Source of the DNA: Colletotrichum lupini
Lineage: Eukaryota; Ascomycota; Sordariomycetes; Glomerellales; Glomerellaceae
Length of the DNA stretch: 64,000 nucleotides
NCBI RefSeq assembly: GCF_023278565.1
Contig: NC_064674.1
Location: 186,001-250,000 of the forward strand
Direction: 5' to 3'
The translations under genes were made by a program, and so were the position numbers. The stretch's first letter is position 1; each line of letters opens with the position of its first letter. The notes under the pieces are model-generated. The model ran no database searches. It was not told the DNA's origin and was given only the letters and a program-made list of their open reading frames with translations. Positions 24,759 through 35,427 of the stretch are shown piece after piece.

Positions 24759-27504
24759 GGCCGATAGTGTCAGAGCCTCGAAGGCCGATCGAGGTCTTGG
24801 TTTTGTCGGAGCCCCGGAGCCGCTATTTTGTTACAACTCACTACCAAGTCGGGGCATGTAGGACCATAGCCGTAAGGGCATCCTCCTGGTCCTCATTTCC
24901 CTTCTCGGCCTGACTATTGTCAGATGACGACACCCCTACATTGACAAGGCCTAGGACCAGCTTCTTACGCTTAGAGGAAGAAATAACGCTGGCTTTTGCT
25001 CTTAGTACATGGCCTCCTGCTTGGGGATCTCACAGAACTGATTTTGTAGGTCGTAATTGGTAACTGAGAAGGGGCTGGCTGTGATCAAGAAACGTATACC
25101 TGCCTCCGTTTGGATGGAATCTCATCACCAGTCTATGTTGGCAGGTGTCTCGAAGGAAGTCTATCAGTTTTTGTGGTTTCTTAGCTTTCTACTACAACTT
25201 GAGATTTCCACTGGTCTAGGGATGAATGAATTGAAATCCACTGCTGACGCCTCAAGCTTCTGCACGGCCGAATCCACCTTTTGAATAACGCTAAGTTGGC
25301 CGAGGGTCTTCAACTGATCTAGATAATTTGCTTGGAAGAAGATGAGTCTCGCGTCCTGTGATTCCTTGCCTCTCATCTCTACTCAGAAGACACAAGAGTA
25401 AAATGGGAGACGGTGATTGCAGGTCAACGACAAGTTCTTGTGTATGAGTACTGCTGAGACGTTCGGTTTACACAAACCACGCTGGGGTGTCTGTGAGAGA
25501 GACAGTCGTTGGCGACCTCAAGAAGATCGCTTGGTGCTGGTTTGCAGCTCTGTGAGGCAGGATTTGTTCAGACGCCTTACTTTGAAATAAGAAATCTTTG
25601 GCCGTATGACATATAAAGTAGATGACGTCACTTCAAAGAGTCAGAAAATAACCACAGGGGTTGACTATTCTTTTCATTTCATGCTGATCGAGGTCACTGA
25701 CTGACTCAACAAGCGCCTTCGTTAAGCCCGAGGTCATTGGCCAGCATACAACAGAGTCTCCAAGGAAACAAAAGCAAATGTCAAAGTAAGCGACAGCAGC
25801 CGTCACTGAAACAGCGACGGCGAGAAATACCATAGCCGCATCAACAAAACTACACGAACGAGTAGAAACACGAAAGTCGTTAGATCGACCAGGTGCAACA
25901 GCTACAGAAGGAGCGATCACTTTGCCACATTGCAGAACAAGGCGAGAGGCTCGGAGCGGGCAGCCCCATATAAGATCCCGATTCCATCCACCTTGTGCAC
26001 CCCATCAAATGAGAGGATTGAACACGCCCCAAAGGTTTACCATTTTTTAACTATGGCATTGGCCACATCTTGGAAATGGGTCATCCATATTGCCTAGATT
26101 CCGATGCCAGAAACCAGCCACCAGCCAAGGCTGCCACATCATTCTGAGGAGAAACCCTACACTGCAAGCTGAAGCGTTGACGGTGGGCTTGTCGTTGATG
26201 AAGACAATTATCATCAGATCACGGAGGTAATGAACATTGACAAGCGCCGCATTGAGAATGGATTCTGGCGATCCCTGGGCACTGAACCCATATTCGATAA
26301 CAACAGACAGTCCTAGATAAGACTCGGAGCCTTGACTAGAGTGGAGAAGTGTCTCAGGGCTTGCTACGATACCATACCTAGAGAGAATGGGCATCCCGGG
26401 CGCCATTTTGTATGCCCGACTTTTAGGCGCTGACGGACGTCACCACCCTAATAAGGCTTCTATTGTGCAACTTTGCACAGATCGTACACGGCATTCACAG
26501 GCAAGGTGAGGCCGATCGGCTCGGAGTACATCTTAACCGATGTCTTTGAAACTCAGGGACACTGTAATACTTAGACTTGCTTCAAGAGAGGCCGGAGCAT
26601 GATTCAAAGACATGACAGAAAGAACCGCAACATATCGGAGCTGGGTTGAGAAATAGAACGCAGATTCGGCTTCCGTCGAATGCACACAGCGAGCTCCCAT
26701 TCTGGATAAGGCAAAGGCCCCAATGTTTCTCCACCTTCTGAAACACGTCGAGCTTTTATAATGGGTATAGCAGAACGCTTACGTCTTGGAGGCAGACGTA
26801 AATTGAATGTGATTGACGACTACCCGGAAGCAGAGGCAAGAATGGCATGGCGCAACTCACTGCTGAAGAATTCACTGAGATGTGTGCAAAACGCAAGATA
26901 CGATCCCCACACTATCAGATATGCGAGAGTCTGTCAAATCAACATGAGGGTTTTCTTTTCGTAACAAACAACAAAAAAGACTTTTTGGAGAGCTGGGATA
27001 GCTACACAGATGAAGGGGTAGGCGGCACGCCTACACCTCTCCCATAGTCTTCCGCCCACACACCGGCGATTATCACAGTCGGCGAGATCGTTGAGGCCTT
27101 CGGAGAAAGCTGCGAATATAATGCAATCTGTGGTCACTTTGAACAAAATTCGAGGTCTTCACAGAGAACGAGACAACGAGATCCAGTCTGAAGTAGAACG
27201 TTTATTCTGATGTTTGATTTCATATGACGGTTGGCGAGCTTCCTTTAATTTCAGACTTGAAGACACCTGGCGACACTTTTAGGGCTTTCAGAAGATCAGG
27301 TTTTGGTTTGGCGTCATTTGAATATTGATTGATGTTTGAACAATCACTTTCATCTGGTTTACTCGGGGGCTTCCTTCTCTTAATGTAACTAGAATGGTTC
27401 GGTGCGCACACTCCCCATGGCGAATGAAGCAGCCAGATTGGGCTAGATTGCTTGGGGGGCAGTGAGACGCGCGATCTACTTATTTGAACCAAGTACTCGC
27501 AGGA
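24759..27504. other. No gene recognised; several short frames
   Basis: Frames of some interest but without recognisable motifs: 25633-25920 minus (hydrophobic stretch after an S/A/V-rich N-terminus), 26047-26406 minus (119 codons with hydrophobic segments) and 26847-27047 plus (66 codons). They could be exons of decayed fungal genes. I cannot assign a family or a splice structure. Confidence 0.4.
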
Positions 27505-27706
27505 TGTCGGATTAGAAGTCCAATTCGACCTCGGCATACGGCGGCCGCGCAGGGGCCAATTACGGCCCCTACTTACGATTATCGCGGCCTGCCCAACCTA
27601 CAGTTAGAACCTCCTTTTTACACCTACGCAGAAATTCATATAGTTCAATTGATCTCTTCGTCAACCCACGGTTCGAACCAATTACCCTGTAATAGGGATA
27701 CCAACA
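27505..27706 (+). mobile_element. Solo LTR of the Ty1/copia family at 54.6 kb
   Basis: A 202-bp sequence from TGTCGGATTAG to AGGGATACCAACA that aligns along its whole length with the two LTRs of the copia element at 54610-54814 and 61440-61644. Flanks CAGGA (27500-27504) and CAGAA (27707-27711) are a 5-bp target duplication with one G-to-A difference. No internal element sequence is present, so it is the product of LTR-LTR recombination. Unlike the full copy it is not AT-degraded. Confidence 0.85.
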
Positions 27707-27782
27707 CAGAAGGTCTTTAACCGTAATACTTTGGAGCCTTGGGGATGCGTTCATGTTCTTTCTCGAGGCTCGTTATCAGTTT

Positions 27783-27954
27783 TGTTAGTATACACGTCAG
27801 AATTGCAGGCTCTCGACCGGTATGAAGCTGAATATCTAGTTGTATTGAACTGCGTATGTATATGGAATGAGGAAAGTTGGTGAGTAGAGCCTTCGAATCC
27901 TCAGTTGGGTGGCAGTGGGTGGAAGGGCCGTTCGCACCCGTCAATATCCCAACA
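27783..27954 (-). repeat. TGTTGG TIR element, copy 8
   Basis: 172 bp from TGTTAGTATACACGTCAG to GTCAATATCCCAACA, with the GGTGAGTAGAGCC, AATCCTCAGT and GGTGGAAGGGCCGTT blocks of the family. Both termini are present and the middle is shortened. Confidence 0.7.
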
Positions 27955-28808
27955 AGTTCTTTGGCAGATCTCCTTGTCACGTATCAGAGCTTAGTGTCAT
28001 CGTCATATTTCTCATGATGTTATGGAGAGCATGTATTAGTCTATCGCAGCGACTCAGTTCTTTTGGTTACATCCGGCCCTGCGATTCGCTCACCGAGAAT
28101 TGAGCAAAGTAATTGTACTGGAATTCGTGGTACAAGAGGCTCACAATGATGAAATGCTTGATCTATATCATAACACTGCCAGGCGCCGCTGGCCTCATTG
28201 CTCATCTTTCGAAAGGCGTGCCAGGTCAACCGGTGTCCTTGACCTTAACGGCACAGAGAGCTAGGTCGAATTGCCCTCATCCACAGCGGTCTTAATTATC
28301 AAACACTCACAGGATGGTTTCGATAGCTGCATCCTGGCAGGGTGGCAAAGGCGCACGGGAACAACAGAAGAAGCTGTGAGTTTCGTTGCAAAAGCTCCAT
28401 GGCTATCACTTACTCTTATCGTAACATCAGACACTGTGATGAAAACGAAAATTTGCTCTCTAATGATGAACGGGGCATCAAAGCCATTGAAGATGCTGTA
28501 CCCATGAGGTGATGACATCTGTTCGCATCTTTCTATTTGTTCAGCCCCGACAGCCTATCCTTCCCAAGCCGCGCCAATGTGTTAGAGTGGCCCGTCGACC
28601 AGCGGATCGCGACCGGACCACTACTGCCCTGGCGCCGACATGATGGGTATGACGCTGCGAGACACCGCTGCGTTCGAGTATTGCGCTCTGCCAGCCGATA
28701 CCGAATGCCGTGTTGTTCGCCCACGCGGCCTGCCTGCCGACTGCCTACGGGACGACGCTCCTGATGACGATGACCCACGTACGCATCTCTACCGGCGAGA
28801 AGGCGCTG
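27955..28808. other. No gene recognised
   Basis: Mixed DNA. From about 28530 the composition becomes visibly richer in G and C and stays so to about 31.3 kb, the stretch that contains the bacterial-type fragments. The GC-rich frames at 28533-28886 are unrecognised and could be more of the same foreign DNA. Confidence 0.4.
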
Positions 28809-29147
28809 ATTGGAATATTGACGGCAGGAAAGGGGATGCGGAAGGTGGTCGGGCGGCTGCAAACGGCCCTTCCACTTATATATCACTTCCTCCTTCTTCC
28901 ACCTCCAAACGCAGCAATTTGGTCGCGTTCGGCGAGGAAGTCGACATCTTCTACAATAGTCTCTTTGACAGCAACGTCAACGTCTTTGCCCGCCCCATGC
29001 CAACGGGCCCTTCCACCTACTTCCACCCAACAGAGGAATTCTGGTCCCTGCCCACCAACTTCCTTCCATACCACATTCGCAGTCGAATACGACTGCTGGA
29101 CTTCATGCCGGCCGGAATGGATTGCCTTGCTGACTTGTATACCACCA
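28809..29147 (+). repeat. TGTTGG TIR element, copy 9, with internal enlargement
   Basis: Starts TTGGAATATTGACGGCAGG and ends GCTGACTTGTATACCA. The CGGCCCTTCCAC block occurs twice (about 28873 and 29008), with about 120 bp between, so this copy has an internal duplication or insertion relative to the 200-bp form. It lies just before the uvrA fragment. Confidence 0.65.
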
Positions 29148-29360
29148 GAATATCAACATCACTCACCATGACGCCTGCGCCTGCGTCCACGGTGGCCCGT
29201 AGGCTTTCAGCTCCGGCAAAATGTGGCAATTGATGGTTGATTCCGCGAAGTCTAGATAGCCCTGGAGCAGTGGGCTGAATACATGCTATGCCTTCGTGAA
29301 AGTCTCCTTTGGAGGTGGGTGATGGTATCCAGGGCAGCCTTCTTGCGCCCGCGCCACTTC

Positions 29361-29840
29361 GGCGACGCGCGCGAACACATTTTGGAGAACGTCGACCCGA
29401 CGATCCGGCGTGACAGGCAGGCATTTTCCGTCACCCATTTAGAGAGCGGCAACTCCTCGCTCGTCTCCGCTACCATTCGCGCCCAGACGAGCAGATTGAC
29501 GGGCTGTTGCCGGCCATTTCTATCGAGTAGAAGATCGACCATCTCTAAGAGCCTGCGCTCGACCATCGGCATCTCCACCGGGATTTATGACTACATGCGC
29601 CTGCCATCCCGTTGACGAGGTGGCGAGACTCGACAAGAAGTACAAGCATGACATTGACGTGGTGGTCGGCCCCGGCATGGTGGCCGGCCTCGCCGACTCG
29701 CTCAAGACTACGCTCGGAATGGCCGACAACATTGCGGTGGTAGAGTTCATAGACTGTGTCAAAGGTAAACATGAGCCGCGCCGCATCATCGTGCCGGCCA
29801 GCAGCACGGGTATTCAACCTCAGCAACTCCCAAACGTCGA
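29361..29840 (+). pseudogene. uvrA: Decayed bacterial-type UvrA fragment
   Basis: Several consecutive conserved blocks of bacterial UvrA (ATPase subunit of the UvrABC nucleotide-excision nuclease) are readable on the plus strand. GDAREHILENVDPTI matches the N-terminal block (about 29361-29405). It is followed by a degraded P-loop region (HLESGNSSLVSATI, where a Walker A with GKSS is expected). IDGLLPAISIE is in another frame (about 29497), then RSTIG and GIYDYMRL (to about 29601). After a deletion of roughly 90 codons comes LDKKYKHDIDVVV (about 29630-29670) and LADSLKTTLGMADNIAVVEF (about 29692-29751). Frameshifts, stops and two deletions make it non-functional. UvrA is a bacterial protein not normally encoded by fungi, so transfer or integration of bacterial DNA followed by decay is inferred. 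The donor is not identifiable here. Confidence 0.75.
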
Positions 29841-30654
29841 CAGACCCGTGAAGCCGCGTCACGCGAGGTACGGCAGTGTTGCGAGATTCATCTGGTTCTC
29901 AGGCGGAACGAAGACTAGTAGTGACCGCGGGCCAAACAGGTCTTCGACCTCCTTCCCAGTGTCGCACCCTCAATTGCGAACCCCTCGACCCTCATACCGC
30001 CAATGACCCCGACTTTACGCCTGACAGCCGCGGTCGGCTATCCGGCCCCCGCCGTTTATCCGGCCGTGTCTGGCTTCATCGTTAGGATCGGCCCGATCTG
30101 GATGTCGATATACGAGGTCTTTTGCCTCAAGAGACGACAGGCGGACATGGCCATCGGCTGTCTTGGCATCGACGCCGGCGATCTCCAGCCCCCTAAACAA
30201 GGAGATCTAGAATAGATCGGCCAGGGCAGCTATATTGCGTCAACTCAACTCCGGCCCGCAGTTCCGCTTCTCGGCTACGAGCGTTCGTGGCGTCTTTGCA
30301 AAGCCGTCTGCGGACGACCAAGACCGCAGGGTCGTCCAGTGAGAATGTGCTATCCCATCGATTGCGACTTGACGTCAGTACAGACACCTCCAGTTTTCTC
30401 CAACGTGGGCACTTTTTAGTCGGGTGCATGGGTTGGAAATAAGACGAGTGCTAAACGGATAGTTATTGAATAATACGTGATTCTCTGCTCCCTCATAGAA
30501 GGTACGTACTAATCTACTGACATGAACTCACAGTCGATGGGATAAACACGGGATGGCGTCGATTCAGGGGCACAACAGGGCACAGAGATCGAGGCTATCG
30601 AAGACAGCCGACAGGAGCGCGAGATGGTGGCTCATGCCCGCCGGCCCGACAACG

Positions 30655-30995
30655 CTGACCCTGACCCACCGGTACGGCTGGACCGTCCGCAAGACGGTTG
30701 CGATGCCGGGCATCATACTAGCGCTAACGATCGCGACCTTCGTAATTACCAGTCTTCTCTACTACGATATACCGAGGGGCTTCCTTTCGACGGAGGATAA
30801 CTGCCTTATTACCTCGATAGCTATCGGACCGGACGACGCCTCTTTTAATACCATCTTGGCCCTCCCGATCGCGCTCTGGCCGAGGTGGGTCGTAAGGACC
30901 CCAATGTTATTGCCGTGATGTCGACGATTGGTGGCAGCGGGCCGGCTTCGACTTGGAACTCAGGCCGAGGGTTCATCGCTCGTCGTAAAGAAAGG
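30655..30995 (+). pseudogene. Decayed bacterial RND (HAE1/MdtC-type) efflux pump fragment
   Basis: The plus strand reads GWTVRKTVAMPGIILAL, a hydrophobic segment, then YYDIPRGFLSTEDNCLI and IGPDDASF. After a frameshift near 30868 it reads RKDPNVIAVMSTIGGSG and STWNSGRGFIA. These correspond in order to the second-half N-terminal region of inner-membrane RND drug efflux pumps: a transmembrane helix, then the start of the second periplasmic domain with the PKGF-P-EDTG signature. Full proteins are about 1030-1050 residues; only about 115 are represented. Frameshift, substitutions and a downstream stop show decay. HAE1 RND pumps are bacterial. Together with the uvrA fragment 0.8 kb upstream on the same strand, it suggests a bacterial DNA insertion. 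Confidence 0.75.
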
Positions 30996-31699
30996 CTGGC
31001 CCGTCGATGCTGACATGGAGACGCCCGTCCACGTGGAGCCGGATCCTGGGACATATATGGTACGTGTTCTGGGCAGAATGGCGCGCCGAACGTTGTCGTC
31101 GAGAGGCTGACTGACGATTTGATATGAAGCGGTATTGAGGTATTGAGGACCCCCGGAGCGATCCCTTTTGTGTAGGCATTAATCGCGACGACGACATGCC
31201 GGGCCCTAGCGGCGCTATCGGCAGCGCTGACCGCCTAGGAACCGGATGCCGCGCCGACACTGGCCGAAAGCGCCCGGCTCTAGGTCGAAGACTTCATTCT
31301 GGATGCTGCAGGAAGACCTATTTCACGCTTTCATCGTCCTTGGGCGTCGACAGCACCGGCGCGCCGATCAGCGTCTTCGTCGAGGTAAAGTATGTTGTTG
31401 CGATGAAGAACTCTTCTCCTGGCTCTGTTACCACCACGGCAAACCCGGACACTGCTTCGGCGAGCGGTTTGACGGCGCCTATGTCTATCAAATCTAATAT
31501 GGAGCATGTTTGCAAAATGACTTCATATCGGCAACCACTTGCCATGGCATGGGTGGCTGCAGTGCGATCTCCCTGACTGATCTCTTGGAGTGGAACCCGC
31601 CATTTGGCTTCATTTGCGAGGGTCTATAGCTAGAAGCTATTGTCTATGCAAGAGTACTGAGATACAGCAATACCAAGCCGATTAAGATGAGAAGCTGAT
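30996..31699. other. No gene recognised; GC-richer tail of the bacterial-type segment
   Basis: Continues the GC-richer composition to about 31.3 kb. Overlapping frames at 31196-31576 (plus) and 31318-31545 (minus) are unrecognised. The minus frame has a hydrophobic, valine-rich stretch but no diagnostic motif. Confidence 0.4.
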
Positions 31700-32345
31700 A
31701 GGTGACTGCGGCTGTCACTACAGCCGTCAACGGAACCACGACGCCTCCCTCAACCCGGACCAACATGGTCAAGACTCATGATAAGTCCCACCTCGTTCGC
31801 AAAATGACTACCTACAAGGGAATCACTGACAACAACCAGATCACAAGTAACGAGTTTCTCAAGCAGAACAAACCATCGGCCTAGGCTGCGAGAGCTTATG
31901 GCTCGTGATGAATGCCTGTGTTGGTGTCATCGGCATCACCAACCAAGACCATCACCAAGGCCGCGACAACAACGACCTGAGCTTTTAGCAGCAGTCTCGT
32001 AATGCCGGCTCCCACTCATTCTGGCATAGTCACGAACTTCGACAAGTCTCACTTCATCAAGACCACGATCATGTGTCCAGGAAATTTGACCCACAACAGC
32101 ATCACTATAGCCGAGTTCCTCGAGTGGATTCCCGGAGCAAAGAGTTGACTTCACGGGTATACAGGCCAGCAGATAAGGTTGCGTCAACGTTTTAGACATG
32201 ATTAAATACCAATTCCAGCCTGACCGGCCTTCGGCATTGTCACCCTCATTCCGACGCAGGCGGGAATACTTCAAAGGTGCTTCCAGTTCCACCAGGTCAA
32301 GGCAACAATCACTTGCCAAGACATTTTGGAGTACAAATAACCACT
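31700..32345 (+). pseudogene. LysM-domain (chitin-binding, effector-like) protein, broken
   Basis: Three decayed LysM modules lie in tandem on the plus strand after a T/P/S-rich linker. Module 1 (about 31765-31940) reads DKSHLVRKMTTYKGITDNN, then ITSNEFLKQN. Its C-terminal LysM block CESLWLVMNACVGVIG (31887-31934) is in a shifted frame past a TAG at 31882. Module 2 (32035-32148) reads FDKSHFIKTTIMCPGN, SITIAEFLEWIPGAKS and stops. Module 3 (32278-32340) reads CFQFHQVKATITCQDILEY and stops. Fungal LysM proteins bind chitin or its oligomers at the cell wall, usually as secreted proteins. Conserved cysteines and the WNP motif are lost in modules 1 and 2, and no signal peptide or intact start remains. 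The family is fairly sure; function is lost. Confidence 0.7.
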
Positions 32346-34952
32346 CTGGACTGTTTCTGACTGCCCAACACTGCAGCTTGGCTTGTAAGAAACCGCTGCC
32401 AACTTCATAGGCTCCAAGTACTCAATTACTCCTGCTATCCCCTGTGCTCTATTGACTTCCACAGACACAGTAGACAGCCGACGAGGGATCGAGTGCTTGA
32501 AGGACCTTGGAGAGCAGGTGTCCGTCGAGCATATTTGGCAAGTTTGCCTAGCTGAACCAGAAGATTGTCGTGGCACTTGGTGTCGAGAGCTGGCTTTTGC
32601 TTCATGGCACGGAGAAGGACTGAATACTATTATTGGCATGTGGCCACCTGGCGTTATGCAGAGCACCAACCTGTAACCTCCACGTCTTGTACAACTTGAC
32701 CAGGACGCCCCCTCCCCAGGACAGATTGAATGACGGGCGTCTGGTGTCTTTAGTTGTGAATAAATTGATGGTTTCACCGAAAGCAAGATTTGCTAGGCTT
32801 CCTTGATGTGGGTATGTTGTATTCCATTTGAAGATATCGAGGACAAAAGCGACACCAAAGGCGATGATGAACATGAGAACGACCATGTTTAACCAAGAAG
32901 TGAAACAGACAGAAGACTCATCAGATGGACGAGTCGAGCAATAGCTTCCTTACGTTTCACGCCTCGGCAATGGCAACGTACCCCTTCTTCATGTAGGTGC
33001 ATATTATAGACAATAATTACGTTGTCTGGTACAATAGGTAAGCTTGCGCCGACGGCCCTTGATTGACAAAACGGTTGTGCGACGTATTGTACTTGTAGTT
33101 TAATGAGTAAACGCGAGGCGCGGTGCTTCTGCCTGTCCGAAAGACGGCTGCAGTCATTTCCCAGATTCTCTTGAGGGTGAAGAAACTAGATATTGGATAG
33201 CAACAGGTGCTGATGTTAGATGCATTTGTGTCGCAGGTAAATGAAGTATCCAACAGCTGCAGTGAAGCACATGAACTTTTCTCCCAAAGCACATTAATTC
33301 TGCTGCAAGGCACGTAACTGCTGTTATTCAAGCACTTAGTTACTGTTATTGGAGCACGTAGATGCTTAAATCAAGTGCTTTGGCGCTTCATTGCCGGGGT
33401 TGATGTTGAGGGCCTGTTGGTGACGAAGGGTCAGTTGCTGTATGTTGATTGAATTTGTGTGACGATATGTATGGGAGATTCCAACCATCTAGTGGAGGAA
33501 CAAGTGAGGTCCGGTTGAGCATCGGACTGGCCCCTTTGCTGCCCTTAGCTCGTAGTCGGAATAGACTTTTAATGCGAAGGTTGAGAACTGTACGACGGCA
33601 TAAGGGGGCATGCAACAGGTAAACCCCTTCTGTGAACTAAGGTAACTAAGCCTCTACTCTAGCTCCGACAGCCTCAGCTACCATACAAAAGTGCTCAATC
33701 CGCTGTCGAGACCCCCGTGCAAGGTACCTCTGGCATCTAACGCCAATCGCTCCAATGTTTTCATCACTCCGCCTCCGTTAGCGAGGTCACCCTAGGTACT
33801 ACCGCGCCCATCGCAATGTCGACAGCGACGCCTGCATATGCCGCTCCAGAACGGATGCATGGGTCAGTACATTGCGGAGAAGCAGCACACGAATATCCTC
33901 TAACTCTTGATGGTGAACAGTTAGATAGCTGAAGGCGCAAACCTGCTCACCACTCCCGGCACTGCGCTGTGCATGCACTCTTACTTGCGATCCGTATGTT
34001 GTTGTCGAAAGGGTGATACATTACCGTTATCGCACACGTTGTTAAGACCACTTGGGTCTAGATCGTGTCCTGGAACGCGGAGCGGCGGTGACCCTGCCTG
34101 AATGTTGGACGCTACGGTGGCATCTAAGTCTGCATCTCGAACCTCAGAAAGTACCCAAGCCAGATCCGGCTCGGGCATCACGGCTTGTGCCACTGTATCG
34201 AGCAAGGCGACGACAGTGAAAACTGTGATGGGGCAGACGAAACCCTCCGGCCTTTGAACGCCTTGTTTGTATCTTCGAGGATGGGACGCAAGCGACCTTT
34301 TCGGCCACGATGTAAGCTGAACAACGTTTTTTTTTCTCTTTCGTGTCTATATCAAAGTGTTTACATTTTCAATGATAGCAATCTCAATGGATCTAGAACA
34401 TAAGACCGTCATCATCCCCGACTTATGGACCTGGAATGGCGAGGAGGAGCTGCGAAACTTCTTCTTCAGCATAGGAACCTTATTAAGAGCAAGAAAGTGG
34501 AAGACTTTATTTAGGCACGAAGAGATGTTAGCCAAGTACCAACATTCAGTTTTGCGAGAAAACTCCATTAAAAATTGTGCAATGCCCGAATCTAATGAAT
34601 TCAGCGATGACATAGCGGGCAGCAAGCTCAGAAAAACTCACATCATCCAAGGGCATCAGAAATTCACACATCAAAACAGGAACGAAAGTCCCGAGACTAG
34701 TACTCACTCATATTCCTAGAAATTACGCATGGATATCCCGAGGACTCATTCGTCTATCAAATATCACCGACTGCATCAGCTAGTATAAACCACGTACAGA
34801 GCAATGAACACAGCATGAGTGGTGAGGGACTCATGTTCATCTATGGGTCCTCAATATTCACGCCCACATTTACATCCACACCAATACCCACTCCTAGTCT
34901 TGGCCCACCAAGTCTAAGGCCCTGCAATCAGATGTCTAGCTAGCCGTTAAAT
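32346..34952. other. 2.6 kb without a supported gene
   Basis: Contains unrecognised frames. 32602-32886 minus begins with a hydrophobic, signal-anchor-like segment. 34357-34719 plus (120 codons) is soluble, charged, and has no motif I know. The part from 32346 to about 32450 may hold a further, very degraded LysM module. No RNA gene seen before the tRNA-like locus at 34953. Confidence 0.4.
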
Positions 34953-35039
34953 CCGATATAGTATAGTGGCCAACATGATGCCCTCTCATTTTCTCGAGAG
35001 GTTAGGGATAGCCCCGAGTTCGATTCTCGGTTTCGGAAT
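34953..35039 (+). tRNA. tRNA-Glu(CTC), intron-containing, possibly a pseudogene
   Basis: The sequence folds as a tRNA. Acceptor arms TCCGATA and TTTCGGA pair with one mismatch. A consensus A box (TAGTATAGTGG) is present. The anticodon loop carries CTC at 34986-34988. A T arm CCGAG/CTCGG with loop TTCGATT forms the B box. About 15 nt (34990-35004) after position 37 must be an intron for the anticodon stem to close. Mismatches also occur in the D stem and anticodon stem, so it may be inactive. A five-T run follows at 35067-35071. The 61-bp terminal-repeat element inserted 44 bp downstream, the sort of site favoured by some LTR elements. Confidence 0.6.
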
Positions 35040-35066
35040 ACCACCCCTTGATTTTGGGTGTCTCTG

Positions 35067-35071
35067 TTTTT
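35067..35071 (+). terminator. Possible Pol III terminator of the tRNA-like gene
   Basis: A run of five T residues 28 nt after the tRNA-like 3' end. It suits RNA polymerase III but is short and could be chance. Confidence 0.35.
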
Positions 35072-35082
35072 ATACTGAATAC

Positions 35083-35143
35083 TGTCACGAGATATGGATG
35101 TGGTTAATGCTGCCCACATTGAGTGGGCCCGCTTTTTGTGACA
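35083..35143 (+). repeat. Left 61-bp terminal direct repeat of the miniature element
   Basis: TG...CA-bounded repeat with inverted ends TGTCAC/GTGACA and an internal hairpin-prone GCCCAC...GTGGGC. It matches 41849-41909 except for one G/A difference. Confidence 0.85.
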
Positions 35144-35144
35144 G

Positions 35145-35157
35145 TTATGAGCCCAGC
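35145..35157 (+). promoter_or_regulatory. Primer-binding site of half-tRNA-iMet type
   Basis: TTATGAGCCCAGC, one base after the left repeat. It is complementary to the anticodon-loop region of fungal initiator tRNA-Met (…GGGCTCATAA). Priming from a cleaved initiator tRNA is known for the copia lineage, so this suggests a copia-type parent. Confidence 0.65.
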
Positions 35158-35204
35158 TCCTATCCGCTATTACCACAATGGTTAAGTACCGCATTATCTA
35201 CAGG

Positions 35205-35427
35205 TGTCACGGCAGTGGGCACCAGGGCCCTGTGGGCCCTGTAGCTCAGCCTTAGGCTGCGAGGCTGAGCTCCTAGTAGTCACGTAACGAGCTAGACCGC
35301 TAGGCCCAAAGGGCTAGCCTACTAGCTTCTATTTACTATTCTATTTTTTCCCTCTTTACGTTAAGTCTTTAGTTAATTAGGTTAATATAGTAGCGTTCTA
35401 ACCTACCTCGAGTTCCCTTTCGTAATA
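35205..35427 (+). repeat. 5' LTR of the gypsy element
   Basis: 223 bp, beginning TGTCACGGCAGTG and ending CGTAATA, the RIPed form of CGTGACA. The outer half is unmutated; the inner third carries C-to-T and G-to-A changes. Differences from the 3' LTR are almost all such transitions. Confidence 0.9.

Noticed and set aside
24525..24780. Flanking AGTGACAGAGG/AGTGTCAGAGC as target duplication of TIR copy 7
   Set aside because: The matches sit at different distances from the two termini, so they are not a true target duplication.
28533..28886. GC-rich frames as an additional bacterial gene
   Set aside because: No conserved block could be recognised; noted only as part of the GC-rich island.
34940..35244. 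84- and 92-codon frames across the tRNA-like gene and 61-bp repeat
   Set aside because: They run across an RNA gene and a retroelement terminal repeat; coincidental.
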